DNA of 64,000 nt from Nonomuraea sp. SBT364 (lineage in GTDB: Bacteria > Actinomycetota > Actinomycetes > Streptosporangiales > Streptosporangiaceae), in contig NZ_LAVL01000019.1 of assembly GCF_001083785.1 (NCBI RefSeq), positions 26,563 through 90,562 of the forward strand, given 5' to 3'. The notes under the pieces are model-generated. The model saw nothing but the letters and a program-made list of their open reading frames with translations, ran no database searches and was not told the DNA's origin. This document shows positions 51,580-59,919 of this stretch, piece by piece; within the stretch, counting starts at the first letter, position 1, and each line of letters begins with the position of its first letter. The position numbers and the translations under genes were made by a program.

Positions 51580-52497
51580 GTGGTGGCCCTCGACGGGATG
51601 GAGCTGGCCGTCCCCGAAGGGACGGTGTTCGGGCTCCTCGGCCCGAACGGGGCCGGCAAGACCACCACCGTGCGCATCCTGACCACGCTGCTGAAGCCCG
51701 ACGCCGGGCACGCCAGGGTGGCCGGGCTGGACGTCGTCCGCGACGCGCACCGGCTGCGCGCCCACATCGGGGCGTCGGGCCAGTACGCCGCCGTCGACGA
51801 CCACCTCACCGGCGCCGAGAACCTGGAGATGGTCGGCCGCCTCTACCACCTGGGCATCAAACGCGCCAAGCAGCGCGCCCGGGAACTGCTGGAGCGCTTC
51901 GACCTGACGGAGGCGGCCGACCGCCCGGTGCAGGGCTACTCCGGAGGCATGCGACGGCGGCTCGACCTGGCCGGCGCGCTGGTCGTCAACCCGCCGGTGC
52001 TGTTCCTCGACGAGCCCACGACCGGTCTCGACCCACGGGCCAGGGCGAGCCTGTGGGACGTCATCGCCGAGCTCGTCACGACGGGCACGACGGTGCTCCT
52101 CACCACTCAATACATGGAGGAGGCCGACCGGCTCGCCGACCGCATCGGAGTGGTCGACCACGGCCACGTGATCGCGCTCGGCACCGCCGACGAGCTCAAG
52201 GACCAGGTGGGCGGCGACCGGATCGAGCTGTCGGTGACGAGCGCGACCGACCTGGAGACGGCCAGGCGGACGCTGGCGCCCCTGGCCGTCGGCGACATGC
52301 AGATCGACGCCACCGCCCTGCGGGTCACGGTCCCGGTCACCAGCGGCGCCGCCGCGCTGACCACGGCCCTCGGCCACCTGGCAGCCGAGCGGATCACCGT
52401 ACGCGACGCCGGGCTGCGCCGGCCGACCCTGGACGACGTGTTCCTGACCCTCACGGGACGTGAGGCCGACGAGAAGACCCAGGAGACCGTGCGATGA
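51580..52497 (+). CDS. DrrA-like ABC transporter ATPase, start region interrupted by a stop codon
   Basis: 305 aa if begun at GTG 51580; the natural start is ATG 51532, but codon 8 is TAG (51553-51555). Walker A GPNGAGKTTT, signature YSGGMRRRLD, Walker B VLFLDEPTTGLD and the DrrA tail RRPTLDDVFLTLTGREADE are intact. Starting at 51580 would remove the first beta strand, including the aromatic residue (Tyr of KKYGD) that stacks on ATP. So function depends on read-through, re-initiation, or the stop being a sequence error. It overlaps the permease start by 4 bases. Confidence 0.8.
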   Translation: MVALDGMELAVPEGTVFGLLGPNGAGKTTTVRILTTLLKPDAGHARVAGLDVVRDAHRLRAHIGASGQYAAVDDHLTGAENLEMVGRLYHLGIKRAKQRARELLERFDLTEAADRPVQGYSGGMRRRLDLAGALVVNPPVLFLDEPTTGLDPRARASLWDVIAELVTTGTTVLLTTQYMEEADRLADRIGVVDHGHVIALGTADELKDQVGGDRIELSVTSATDLETARRTLAPLAVGDMQIDATALRVTVPVTSGAAALTTALGHLAAERITVRDAGLRRPTLDDVFLTLTGREADEKTQETVR

Positions 52498-53297
52498 ACA
52501 CCCTGCAGATGGCAGTCGCTGACGGCCTGACCATCACCAAGCGCAACGCGCTGAAGATCAAGCGAGCACCCGACATGCTCGGCGGCGTGGTGCTGCTGCC
52601 GATCGTGCTCGTGCTGCTGTTCGCGTACGTCTTCGGCAGCATGATCGAACTGCCCGGCCTGTCCTACACGGAGTACCTGCTCCCGGGCATCTTCGTCATG
52701 ACGATCACCACCAGTGCGCAGATCACCGGCTACACCCTCACGCTGGACCTGCAGAAGGGCGTCTTCGACCGGTTCCGCACCCTGCCGATGTCGCCTTCGG
52801 CGGTGCTGACCGGCCAGACCTTCAGCGACCTCATCACGAACGTGACCAGCATCGTGACCATGGCGCTCGTCGGGCTGCTCGTCGGATGGCGCATCCACAC
52901 CTCGCCGCTCGAAGCGGCCCTGGGGTTCCTGGTGCTGCTGCTGTTCGCGTACGCCTTCTCCTGGGTGACGGCGACGGTCGCGCTGGCCCTGCGCACGCCG
53001 GAGGTCTTCAACAACGTGGCCACCATCGTGTCGCTGCCGCTGATCTTCCTGTCCAACGCCTTCGTCGACAGCGCGCGCCTGCCCGGGCCGCTGAAGGTGG
53101 TCGCCGAGTGGAGCCCGATCTCCACGCTCATCCAGGGCACGCGCGAGCTGTTCGGCAACACCAGCCCGGCCATGCCCGTGCCCGGCGCCTGGCCGCTGCA
53201 GCACGCGGTGGCCGCGTCGATCCTGTGGTCGCTGGTGCTCCTCGTCGTGTTCGTGCCGCTGGCCACGCGGCTGTACAAGAGGGCCGTCAGTCAGTGA
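52494..53297 (+). CDS. ABC-2 type permease (DrrB-like)
   Basis: 267 aa with six membrane helices and the DrrB block TLDLQKGVFDRFRTLPMSPSAVLTGQTFSDLI. It pairs with the upstream ATPase (4-base ATGA overlap), and the DUF1707 gene follows with a GTGA overlap, so the three are one unit. Exports a small hydrophobic compound or lipid; no other hint of substrate. Confidence 0.92.
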   Translation: MNTLQMAVADGLTITKRNALKIKRAPDMLGGVVLLPIVLVLLFAYVFGSMIELPGLSYTEYLLPGIFVMTITTSAQITGYTLTLDLQKGVFDRFRTLPMSPSAVLTGQTFSDLITNVTSIVTMALVGLLVGWRIHTSPLEAALGFLVLLLFAYAFSWVTATVALALRTPEVFNNVATIVSLPLIFLSNAFVDSARLPGPLKVVAEWSPISTLIQGTRELFGNTSPAMPVPGAWPLQHAVAASILWSLVLLVVFVPLATRLYKRAVSQ

Positions 53298-53821
53298 GCA
53301 CGCGCCAGGCGGGGGCGGCACGCGTCTCCGACGACGATCGCGACACGTCCGTCCAACTGCTGCAGGACAGTTTCGCCGACGGCCGCCTCACCGCCGCTGA
53401 GCTGGAGCGGCGACTCGAAGGCGCGCTCACCGCGCGCTCCCGCGACGACCTGCTCGCGATGGTCTCCGACCTGCCGGTCGACGTGGTCCACCTGACGCCC
53501 GGAAGCGGACGTATCCGGAGAGAGGGCGACTGGCGGGTCCCCCGCCTGCTGCGGATCGACTCCGTGTACGACAGGGTACGCCTCGACCTGTCCCGCGCCC
53601 TCGTCCGCCACTCCCAGGTGGACATCGAGCTCCGGCTCACCTACGGCTCCGCCACGATCGTCCTGCCGGCCGGCGCGAGCGCGGACGTCGACGGGGTGCG
53701 GACCGAATGGGGCGGCATGACCAGCAAGGCAGCCGCTTACGCACGGCCCGGCGAGCTGCACGTCCGCGTCGCCGGGGAGCTCACCCACGGCCGCCTGACC
53801 GTCCGCAACTCCCGCAGGTAG
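53294..53821 (+). CDS. DUF1707 domain protein
   Basis: 175 aa from GTG 53294, overlapping the permease stop. Residues about 8-60 carry DUF1707 (RVSDDDRDTSVQLLQDSFADGRLTAAELERRLEGALTARSRDDLLAMVSDLP), the SHOCT-like module often found at the start of actinobacterial membrane or regulatory proteins. The rest is beta-rich (VDIELRLTYGSATIVLPAGASADVDGV...GELTHGRLTVRNSRR) and resembles the DUF4097-like repeat two genes upstream. No membrane helix. Function unknown. Confidence 0.88.
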   Translation: MSTRQAGAARVSDDDRDTSVQLLQDSFADGRLTAAELERRLEGALTARSRDDLLAMVSDLPVDVVHLTPGSGRIRREGDWRVPRLLRIDSVYDRVRLDLSRALVRHSQVDIELRLTYGSATIVLPAGASADVDGVRTEWGGMTSKAAAYARPGELHVRVAGELTHGRLTVRNSRR

Positions 53822-53828
53822 ACGGCCG

Positions 53829-55370
53829 TCAGAACCAGAGCCCGCAGTGGTGGGCGACCTTCATGTTGATCGGTCGTACGGCCTCCGGAGCGAGTACGAG
53901 CGCGCGGTCGGCGGGGCCGAGACGCGGCCAGGCGGCGCTGCCCGCCCCGTTGGGGTCGCCGGTCCGGACGAACCGGGTCCAGTAGCCGGCCATCCGATCG
54001 GCCAGGCGGCGCTGGCCGGCGCTGAGCCCCGGGCTGTCGGGGAAGTCGAACAGGTAGAAGGTCTCGGCCCCGTGCGCGGTGGCGGGCCGGACGTGGGCGG
54101 GCAGGGGCTGTCCGCCCGGGGTGGGCGCCGACGGGTCGGCGAAGACGTAGGCGTAGGTGGGCGCCTTCCGGGCGTGTTCGCGGCCCGACTTCCACGAGGG
54201 GCAGATCCAGCCGCTGTCGGTGAAGACCCGGCCGGCCGCCGCGGTGGGCGAGGGGAACCGCCGGGCCCGGTAGTGCCGTCCGACGCGGGGCGCGGCCGCG
54301 CCGAAGGCGGTCTTCAGCAGGGCCGCGTACCGGGCGGCGGTGACACCCTGCGGGTAGACGGCCAGGGTGAACTCCACGTGCTCGTCACGGGTGTTGCCCT
54401 GCAGCAGCGGCACGGCGGCCTGCCGGCCGGCGGCGAACACCCGGGCCGGCTCGTGCGGGACGAGCTCGGTCCCGTAGGCGAGCAGCGGGAACCGGGCGGT
54501 GTACGGCAGCAGCTCCGCCGCGCTCTTCCGTCGCAGGCACGCCACGTCGGCGCAGGCCAGCTGCCCGGCCAGCGCCTTGCCGGCCCCCTGGATCGTCTCG
54601 ATCGGATGCCAGGACGAGATCGCCGGCATGCCCTCGCCCATCGCCCCGGCGGGGTGGCTGGTCCGGCACGATCCGCTCTGCACGATCGCCCGGTGGAACA
54701 GGCCCCGGGCGGCCGGTGAGGTCATGAGCGTGCAGGCGCTCATCGCGCCGGCCGAGGCCCCGGCGAGCGTGACCTCGCCGGGGTCGCCGCCGAACGCGGC
54801 GATGTTGGCGCGCACCCAGCGCAGCGCCGCCACCTGGTCCCGCAGGCCGAAGTTGCTGCTGTGGCCGAGCTCGGGGTGGGCGAAGAAGCCGAACACGCCG
54901 AGCCGGTAGCTGACCGTCACGACCACGATGTCCCCGTCCCTGACCAGCCGTGCCGGGTCGTAGATCGAGCCCGCGCCGGTGATGAAGCCGCCGCCGGGGA
55001 CCCAGACCATGACCGGCCGCTTCTTGCCGGGCCTGGCGGGCGTGGTCACCTCCAGGGTCAGGCAGTCCTCGCTTTGCGGGATGCCCGCCGGCATGTCGGG
55101 CGCCTCCGGCTGGACGCACGCCGGCCCGGCCTTCGTCGCGTCGCGGATGCCGGTCCAGGGGGTCGCGGGCCGGGGCGGCCGCCAGCGCCACTCCCCCGTC
55201 GGCGGGGCGGCGTACGGGATGCCGCGAAAGCGGTGGACGCCGTCCTGGTCCATGCCCCGCACCTGCCCCGACGCCGTCTCGTCGACCGGGCCGGAGATCT
55301 CCCGGGCATGGGCGGGTGGGCTGCCCATCATGAGCATCGATACCGCGAGAAGGGTGCAGGCGGCCTTCAT
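53829..55370 (-). CDS. Secreted carboxylesterase, type B
   Basis: 513 aa, signal peptide about 1-22 (CTLLAVSMLMMGSPPAHA). Marks of type B esterases: FRGIPYAAPPTGEWRW, SEDCLTLEV, the oxyanion segment WVPGGGFITGAG, nucleophile GASAG (Ser about 199), Glu in NTRDEHVEF (about 318) and His in PATAHGAE (about 433). It hydrolyses esters outside the cell. ATG 55370 follows gggag. A 16-bp-arm dyad operator (55393-55436) lies directly upstream, but no regulator gene is adjacent; the transposon inserted 22 bases beyond the operator may have separated it. Confidence 0.9.
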   Translation of the reverse strand: MKAACTLLAVSMLMMGSPPAHAREISGPVDETASGQVRGMDQDGVHRFRGIPYAAPPTGEWRWRPPRPATPWTGIRDATKAGPACVQPEAPDMPAGIPQSEDCLTLEVTTPARPGKKRPVMVWVPGGGFITGAGSIYDPARLVRDGDIVVVTVSYRLGVFGFFAHPELGHSSNFGLRDQVAALRWVRANIAAFGGDPGEVTLAGASAGAMSACTLMTSPAARGLFHRAIVQSGSCRTSHPAGAMGEGMPAISSWHPIETIQGAGKALAGQLACADVACLRRKSAAELLPYTARFPLLAYGTELVPHEPARVFAAGRQAAVPLLQGNTRDEHVEFTLAVYPQGVTAARYAALLKTAFGAAAPRVGRHYRARRFPSPTAAAGRVFTDSGWICPSWKSGREHARKAPTYAYVFADPSAPTPGGQPLPAHVRPATAHGAETFYLFDFPDSPGLSAGQRRLADRMAGYWTRFVRTGDPNGAGSAAWPRLGPADRALVLAPEAVRPINMKVAHHCGLWF

Positions 55371-55392
55371 GTGTCTCCCGTCGCCAAGTTTA

Positions 55393-55436
55393 TGGTGCGA
55401 TCGAACCATAACACTCGTATTGGTTCGATCGCACCA
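55393..55436. promoter_or_regulatory. Long dyad operator of the carboxylesterase gene
   Basis: TGGTGCGATCGAACCA (55393-55408) and its exact complement (55421-55436), 12-base spacer. Each arm also holds the small palindrome CGATCG, so it may bind two dimers. It ends 23 bases before the ATG of the esterase on the minus strand. Confidence 0.8.
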
Positions 55437-55458
55437 CGTTCCTCAGGGCCTGGGCGCC

Positions 55459-55463
55459 TAGAT
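55459..55463. repeat. Target-site duplication, left copy (TAGAT)
   Basis: TAGAT directly before the left transposon end, repeated at 61109-61113 after the right end. Five bases is the duplication length of Tn3-family elements. Confidence 0.85.
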
Positions 55464-55501
55464 GGGATAGCCGTAGTTGCCGCCGAAAATCGGGCGGATA
55501 T
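55464..55501 (+). repeat. Left terminal inverted repeat
   Basis: Starts GGGATAGCCGTAG and holds the well-kept inner block TCGGGCGGATAT; pairs with 61071-61108 with 9 mismatches in 38. GCTG just inside also matches. Confidence 0.85.
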
Positions 55502-55528
55502 CGCTGGGCGGCCGGTTGGCCGTGCCGA

Positions 55529-56292
55529 TCAAGTGCTCGCCTGGAGCATGGCGAAGTCGGCATGGGCCTGCTCCACGGCCTCGGGATACGCCTGCCGCTT
55601 CTGGTGCTCGGCCAGCGCCCGGTAGATGCTCGCCAAGCTAGGGTGCTGTCCCTTGCGCTTGCCGGTGGGGATGATCAGGTCCGGGCGGATGTCTTTCACC
55701 GACTCGCCGTTCGCGTGGCGGCGCAGCACGGTGTGCAGCATGTCGTCGGTGATCACCGACGGGCGTCCACCGTGGTTTCCCTTGCGCGCGGCGGCATTCA
55801 AGCCTTCCAGGGTGGCCTCGCGGATGTTCTCGCGTTCGGTCTCGGCCATCGCGGCGAAGAATGCGAACAGCACCCGCCCGGTGCCGGACGGGTCGTAGAT
55901 CCCGGTCAGCGGCCCGGCGAGCAGCTCCAGGGCGATGCCGTGCGCGGTGAGATGGTCGGCCGGCGCGGTCAGCTCGGCCGAGTCCCGGCCCAGCCGCTTC
56001 ATCTCGTACACGGTTCGTACACGGTGAGGATGACCCGGCAGTGCGGGGCGTGCGCCTTGATCTCGCGGCAGGCCTCCAGGGCGGCTTCGAACTTCGGGCG
56101 GACCCGCACGCGGGTGGATACCTTCTCGGCGAAGATCTTCTCGCGCGGGATGCCGTGTGCGGCCAGCGCGTCCAGCTGAAACTGAAGTTCCTGGGTGAGG
56201 TGGGAGCAGCGGGCGTAGGCGACGCGGATGTCCGTGGCCGGGGTGTCCGGCCGCCACAGCCGCCCCGGCCCGCGGTCGGTCGGGGTCGGCAC
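55529..56292 (-). pseudogene. tnpR: Tn3 resolvase (serine recombinase), frameshifted
   Basis: The N-terminal part from GTG 56292 (RVAYARCSHLTQELQFQLDALAAHGI...FAEKVSTRVRVRP) keeps the catalytic Ser region of a serine recombinase. The rest (TVYEMKRLGRDSAELTAPADHLTAHGIALELLAGPLTGIYDPSGTGRVLFAFFAAMAETERENIREATLEGL...HHT) is in another frame. The shift comes from an 11-bp tandem duplication at 56003-56024 (two copies of TCGTACACGG); removing one copy restores TVYEMKRLGR. Upstream of 56292 the frame stays open and encodes HPCPRCLVEPGSPCRSRSG, a zinc-finger-like N-terminus of this resolvase type, but without a start codon. The C-terminal HTH region (HPSLASIYRALAEHQ) is intact. Confidence 0.85.
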
Positions 56293-56690
56293 GCACAGTA
56301 GCTTCGCCAGCCGGGGGACTTTGGTGAACCGCCCGGTGTGGTAGGTCGCGGCAACGGTGCCGGAGCGCGATCGACACGGCGAGCCGGGCTCGACCAGGCA
56401 GCGCGGGCACGGGTGCCGCTCGATCTCATCGGCGTCGGACGTGGCGGTGATTTCCCGGCTTACTCACCCTGGAATCGTCTCACGAACATCTCGCAGAACA
56501 CCCTGTACCTCGGTTCACGTGAGAACGGGTTCCGAGATGAAATCGGGCCTCGTCGTTCCCCGTCAACGCCTTGTTGATCTTGATCTCAGAATGGATCGTT
56601 TCTGCGAGCCGCAGTCCCGTCACCGCTGTCACGCAGAGCTGCTTTGCGGCTGGCGGTGCGGGCCGAGTTGACGAAGATCGTGGGCCGATA
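56293..56690. other. Gap between resolvase remnant and GntR operon
   Basis: The first ~135 bases hold the start-less Cys-rich extension of the resolvase (CPRC and GSPC pairs, minus strand). The rest shows no gene I recognise. A TTGACG at 56668 with TAATAC 15 bases later is a weak promoter candidate for the GntR operon. A resolution site could lie here but was not identified. Confidence 0.5.
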
Positions 56691-56724
56691 ATACCCTTTT
56701 ACTATTCTACTAGGAAAAGGGTAT
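56691..56724. promoter_or_regulatory. GntR operator of the transposon cargo operon
   Basis: ATACCCTTTT (56691-56700), 14-base spacer, and exact complement AAAAGGGTAT (56715-56724), ending 4 bases before GTG 56729. The spacer holds TATTCT, a possible -10. Form and position fit autorepression by the YtrA-type GntR protein. Confidence 0.75.
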
Positions 56725-56728
56725 TGCG

Positions 56729-57121
56729 GTGATCAAGCTTCGCCTCGACCCAAGCTCTGGTGTGGCGACATATCTGCAACTGGTGCATCAGGTCAAACAC
56801 GCCTTGCGGCTCGGTGTGCTCATGCCGGGCGATCGGCTGCCGACGATCAAAGAGGTCGTCAGCGACCTCGCGATCAACCCGAACACAGTGGCCAAGGCCT
56901 ACCGCGAACTGGAGCACGAGGGCCTCGTCGTCGGTCGGCCCGGGCTGGGCACGTTCGTGCAGCGGTCCCTGGGCGGCGGATCCACGGCCGATCACACCCG
57001 GCTCTGCCGCGACCTCGCCCGGTGGGTACACGACTGCCGCGAAGCGGGGCTCGACCAAGGAGATATGGAGGCGCTGTTCGCCTCGGTGCTCGCCGACTCC
57101 GCCCAGGAGGGGATCGCATGA
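56729..57121 (+). CDS. GntR family regulator, YtrA subfamily
   Basis: 130 aa from GTG 56729. Winged helix at about 8-75 (GVATYLQLVHQVKHALRLGVLMPGDRLPTIKEVVSDLAINPNTVAKAYRELEHEGLVVGRPGLGTFV), then a short dimerisation tail (about 85-125), the short form typical of YtrA proteins that regulate ABC transporters. Its stop overlaps the ATPase start (ATGA). With the operator at 56691-56724 it probably represses its own operon until a cell-envelope-active compound is present, which is inference. Confidence 0.92.
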   Translation: MIKLRLDPSSGVATYLQLVHQVKHALRLGVLMPGDRLPTIKEVVSDLAINPNTVAKAYRELEHEGLVVGRPGLGTFVQRSLGGGSTADHTRLCRDLARWVHDCREAGLDQGDMEALFASVLADSAQEGIA

Positions 57122-58083
57122 CAGCGGATCGGACAGTGAGGATGTTCGGCGGATCCGGTGAGCTCACCGCCCCCGAACAGAGCCCGACAGCTCTGGAGGC
57201 CATAGGGCTCGCCAAGCGGTATCGGGGCACATGGGCGTTGCGCGACTGCACGATGTCCGTCCCCGCCGGCCGGGTCATCGCACTCGTCGGACCGAACGGC
57301 GCGGGCAAGTCCACGTTCCTGCACCTGGTCGCCGGGCTGATCACCCCCACCCGGGGCAGCGTGCGCGTCTTCGGCGAACCGGTCGGCCAGCGGGCGGAGG
57401 CCCTCGCGCGGGTGGCGTTCCTGGCCCAGGACAAACCCCTCTACGACAGCTTCACCGTCGCCGAGATGCTCCGCTTCGGACACCATCTCAATCCGGGATG
57501 GGACGACGCCCTGGCCCGACAGCGGCTGGCGGAACTGGACATCCCGCTGAACCGCAAGGTCGGCAAGCTTTCCGGAGGCCAGCAGGCACAGGTCGCGCTG
57601 ACCATCGCCGTGGCCAAGCAGCCGGATCTGCTGGTCATGGACGAGCCGCTGGCCAACCTCGACCCCGTGGCCCGGCACGACGTCATGCGCTCCCTGATGG
57701 CGGCGGTGGCCGAGACTCAGATGACCGTGGTGCTGTCCTCCCATGTGGTGTCCGACCTGACCAACGCCTGCGACTGGCTGGTGGTGCTCAACCGCGGCCA
57801 GGTCCAGATCAGCGGCGAGGTCGACGAACTGCTCGCCACCCACCGGATGCTGTCCGGTCCGGCCGAACTGGCCGACGGGGTGGCGGCCCGGATGCCGATG
57901 ATCAGCGACAGCCGCAGCGAACGGCAGGCCGACCTGCTGGCCCGCACCGGCCCGGGAACGCCGTTGCTCGACCCGCGGTGGAAAGCGTCCAGCGTGAGCC
58001 TGGAAGAGCTGGTGCTGGCCTACCTGCGCCGCCCCGACACCACCTCACTGCCTCATCCGACCTTGACCATTTCTGACCGCTAA
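57118..58083 (+). CDS. ABC transporter ATP-binding protein (YtrB-like)
   Basis: 321 aa. Walker A GPNGAGKSTF (about 58-67), Q-loop FLAQDKPLY, signature LSGGQQAQVALT, Walker B LLVMDEPLANLDP, switch His in VLSSHVVSD. The last ~80 residues are an accessory domain not needed for catalysis. It is the energy subunit for the membrane protein that follows 12 bases later. The gene is intact, unlike the transposition genes around it, so it is probably still under selection. Confidence 0.93.
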   Translation: MTADRTVRMFGGSGELTAPEQSPTALEAIGLAKRYRGTWALRDCTMSVPAGRVIALVGPNGAGKSTFLHLVAGLITPTRGSVRVFGEPVGQRAEALARVAFLAQDKPLYDSFTVAEMLRFGHHLNPGWDDALARQRLAELDIPLNRKVGKLSGGQQAQVALTIAVAKQPDLLVMDEPLANLDPVARHDVMRSLMAAVAETQMTVVLSSHVVSDLTNACDWLVVLNRGQVQISGEVDELLATHRMLSGPAELADGVAARMPMISDSRSERQADLLARTGPGTPLLDPRWKASSVSLEELVLAYLRRPDTTSLPHPTLTISDR

Positions 58084-58095
58084 GGAGACCTGGAA

Positions 58096-59061
58096 GTGTT
58101 GTGGCTTACCTGGCGGCAGCACCGTATGCAGGTGCTCGTCACCACGGCGCTGCTGGCCGTCCTCGGCGCGGTTCTGCTCATCAGCGGTCTGGGCGCGGCC
58201 GATTTCGCCGCCCAGAGCGCTCCGGCGGCCGACTGCGTGGCGGACACGCCCGAGTGCGGCGCTTACCGCGGGGAGATGAACGAGCGCATACGGCTGGTGG
58301 GTGAACTCCTCGGCTGGCTTCCGCTGCTGGCCCCGGCGATGATCGGCGCCTTCTGGGGCGCTCCGCTCCTGGCCCGGGAGTTCGAGCAGGGCACGCACCA
58401 GCTGACCTGGACCCAGTCGGTGACGCGGCGGCGCTGGTTGGCGGCCAAGATCGTCGGGCTCGGTGCCGCGGTCACGCTCGGCGGGCTGGTGCTGGCCGGC
58501 ATCGTGGAGCCGTGGCTGGCCGCCTTCGACGTCCCCCCCTACAACGTTGACCGCTTCGACATGAGTTGGTTCCGCCTTGTCGGCATCATGCCGGCGGCGT
58601 GGTGGCTGTCCGCGTTCGTGCTCGGCATGGCCGCCGGCGCGCTGTTCCGGCGGACTCTGCCGGCGATGGCGGTGACCCTGGCGGTGTGCGCGTTGGCATT
58701 CTTCGGACTCCTCAGGTCGCCGTCCTCCTACGCGCCGCCGGAACGAGCCGTGCAGGCCGAGGTCATCGACGAACTCGAACCGGAAGGCTCCCTACATGTG
58801 ACCAGCTACTGGATCGACAGGAGCGGCGTGAAGTACACCTCTCAGGAGGCAGAGCTCGCGCTCGCCGGCCCCTGCGGGACAGACGAGACGACCAAGAAGT
58901 ACGCCAAGTGCTCTTTCAGCCACGGCTATCGACGAGTGGCAGAATTCCACCGCGCGAGCAGGTTCTGGCAGTTCCAATGGACCGAAGCGGGAATCCTGCT
59001 CATCCCCGCTCTCGCATTGGGCGGTGTCGCCGTCCGGCGCACCCTTCGGCCCCGCATCTGA
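58096..59061 (+). CDS. ABC-2 type membrane protein of the transposon cargo
   Basis: 321 aa from GTG 58096 (taaggag upstream). Begins MLWLTWRQHR, a start often seen in actinobacterial ABC-2 subunits linked to YtrA regulators. Helices at about 13-35, 72-94, 112-134, 154-176, 182-200 and 293-312; between the last two lies a ~90-residue external loop with a Cys pair (GPCGTDETTKKYAKCSF). Likely exports or senses an antibiotic-like compound or lipid. Confidence 0.88.
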   Translation: MLWLTWRQHRMQVLVTTALLAVLGAVLLISGLGAADFAAQSAPAADCVADTPECGAYRGEMNERIRLVGELLGWLPLLAPAMIGAFWGAPLLAREFEQGTHQLTWTQSVTRRRWLAAKIVGLGAAVTLGGLVLAGIVEPWLAAFDVPPYNVDRFDMSWFRLVGIMPAAWWLSAFVLGMAAGALFRRTLPAMAVTLAVCALAFFGLLRSPSSYAPPERAVQAEVIDELEPEGSLHVTSYWIDRSGVKYTSQEAELALAGPCGTDETTKKYAKCSFSHGYRRVAEFHRASRFWQFQWTEAGILLIPALALGGVAVRRTLRPRI

Positions 59062-59363
59062 AACCAATTATCGCCTCATCACGGTGACGGGACGGCCTGG
59101 CGCAGGACCGTCACCGCCTTCTGCAAGGCGTCCAGTAGAGGGCGAGCAGTGGATCATGTAGGACCGAGAGCAACGAGTTCTGCGTGGCGCAGGTCGGCCC
59201 GCTGCCTGCCCGTCCTGATCAAACTGCCCGACTTCTCCGTCAAGGGCCTCCGCTCCCGAACGTGTCCCCAACCGCCAGGTAGAGGTCGTGGTCATATTCC
59301 AACGAGACTTCTCGATAAGCGCTGATCCGCAGGTCAGCGGGGTTCGTCTCGGGTGGTCCAGCT
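59062..59363. other. Gap after the cargo operon
   Basis: Contains a 9-bp dyad CGGTGACGG/CCGTCACCG (59082-59090, 59108-59116), a probable terminator of the ABC operon. The rest holds no gene; one minus-strand stretch reads [27 protein letters not shown] and may be a fragment of a lost gene that I could not assign. Confidence 0.5.
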
Positions 59364-59588
59364 GTGTTTGGTGATGAGCTCGGCCCGGGCGGTCTGCTGA
59401 TCGCCGATGAGACCGGCTTCGTCAAGAAAGGCACCCGCTCGGCCGGGGCGCAGCGGCAATACAACGGCACCGCGGGTCGGATCGAGAACCACCAGATCGG
59501 GGTGTTCCTGGCCTACACCACCCCACGTGGCCGGGCCCTGCTGGATCGGCGGCTCTACCTGCCCGAGCACCGCAGATCCGAACCATGA
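59364..59588 (+). pseudogene. IS701-type transposase fragment
   Basis: 74 codons reading [68 protein letters not shown]. This is the region around the first catalytic Asp ([10 protein letters not shown]) and the [13 protein letters not shown] block of IS701-family DDE transposases; a whole protein would be about 400 residues. Both ends are missing, so it is dead. It sits inside the Tn3 element. Confidence 0.85.
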
Positions 59589-59609
59589 TCGCGAAGTGCC
59601 ACTGGAGTA

Positions 59610-59867
59610 CTAAGAGGCGCTCCAGCGGGGGTCGCGGCCGAGGTAACGCAGGAGGACCGCCACGTCGTCGTCGCCCTGCTCGAGGGCCAGGGCGGCGGCG
59701 TACGCGCCGCGGGGGCGCAGCGGCTCGACGATCTCCCTGGCGACCTTGAGGAGGGGGCGGACCAACTCGGGCGTGAGCGGCGACGGCCGGCCCGTTGCCA
59801 GGGCGATGTCCCAGGCGTGGACCGCTGCGTCCAGCCCGCACGCCGCCGAGCCGGACCACGGGGACAT
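59610..59867 (-). pseudogene. Fragment of a TIGR03086-like (maleylpyruvate isomerase N-terminal type) protein
   Basis: The frame reads CGLDAAVHAWDIALATGRPSPLTPELVRPLLKVAREIVEPLRPRGAYAAALALEQGDDDVAVLLRYLGRDPRWSAS, the C-terminal ~75 residues of this family (HAWDIALATG; LGRDPRW). The N-terminal ~110 residues with the metal-binding histidines are absent, replaced by the tail of the broken transposase. A deletion product inside the transposon. Confidence 0.7.
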
Positions 59868-59919
59868 CTTGTGCGGCGGTGCCCGTGATCACGCGGCAGC
59901 CGGGGCTTGCCCTGTTCAC

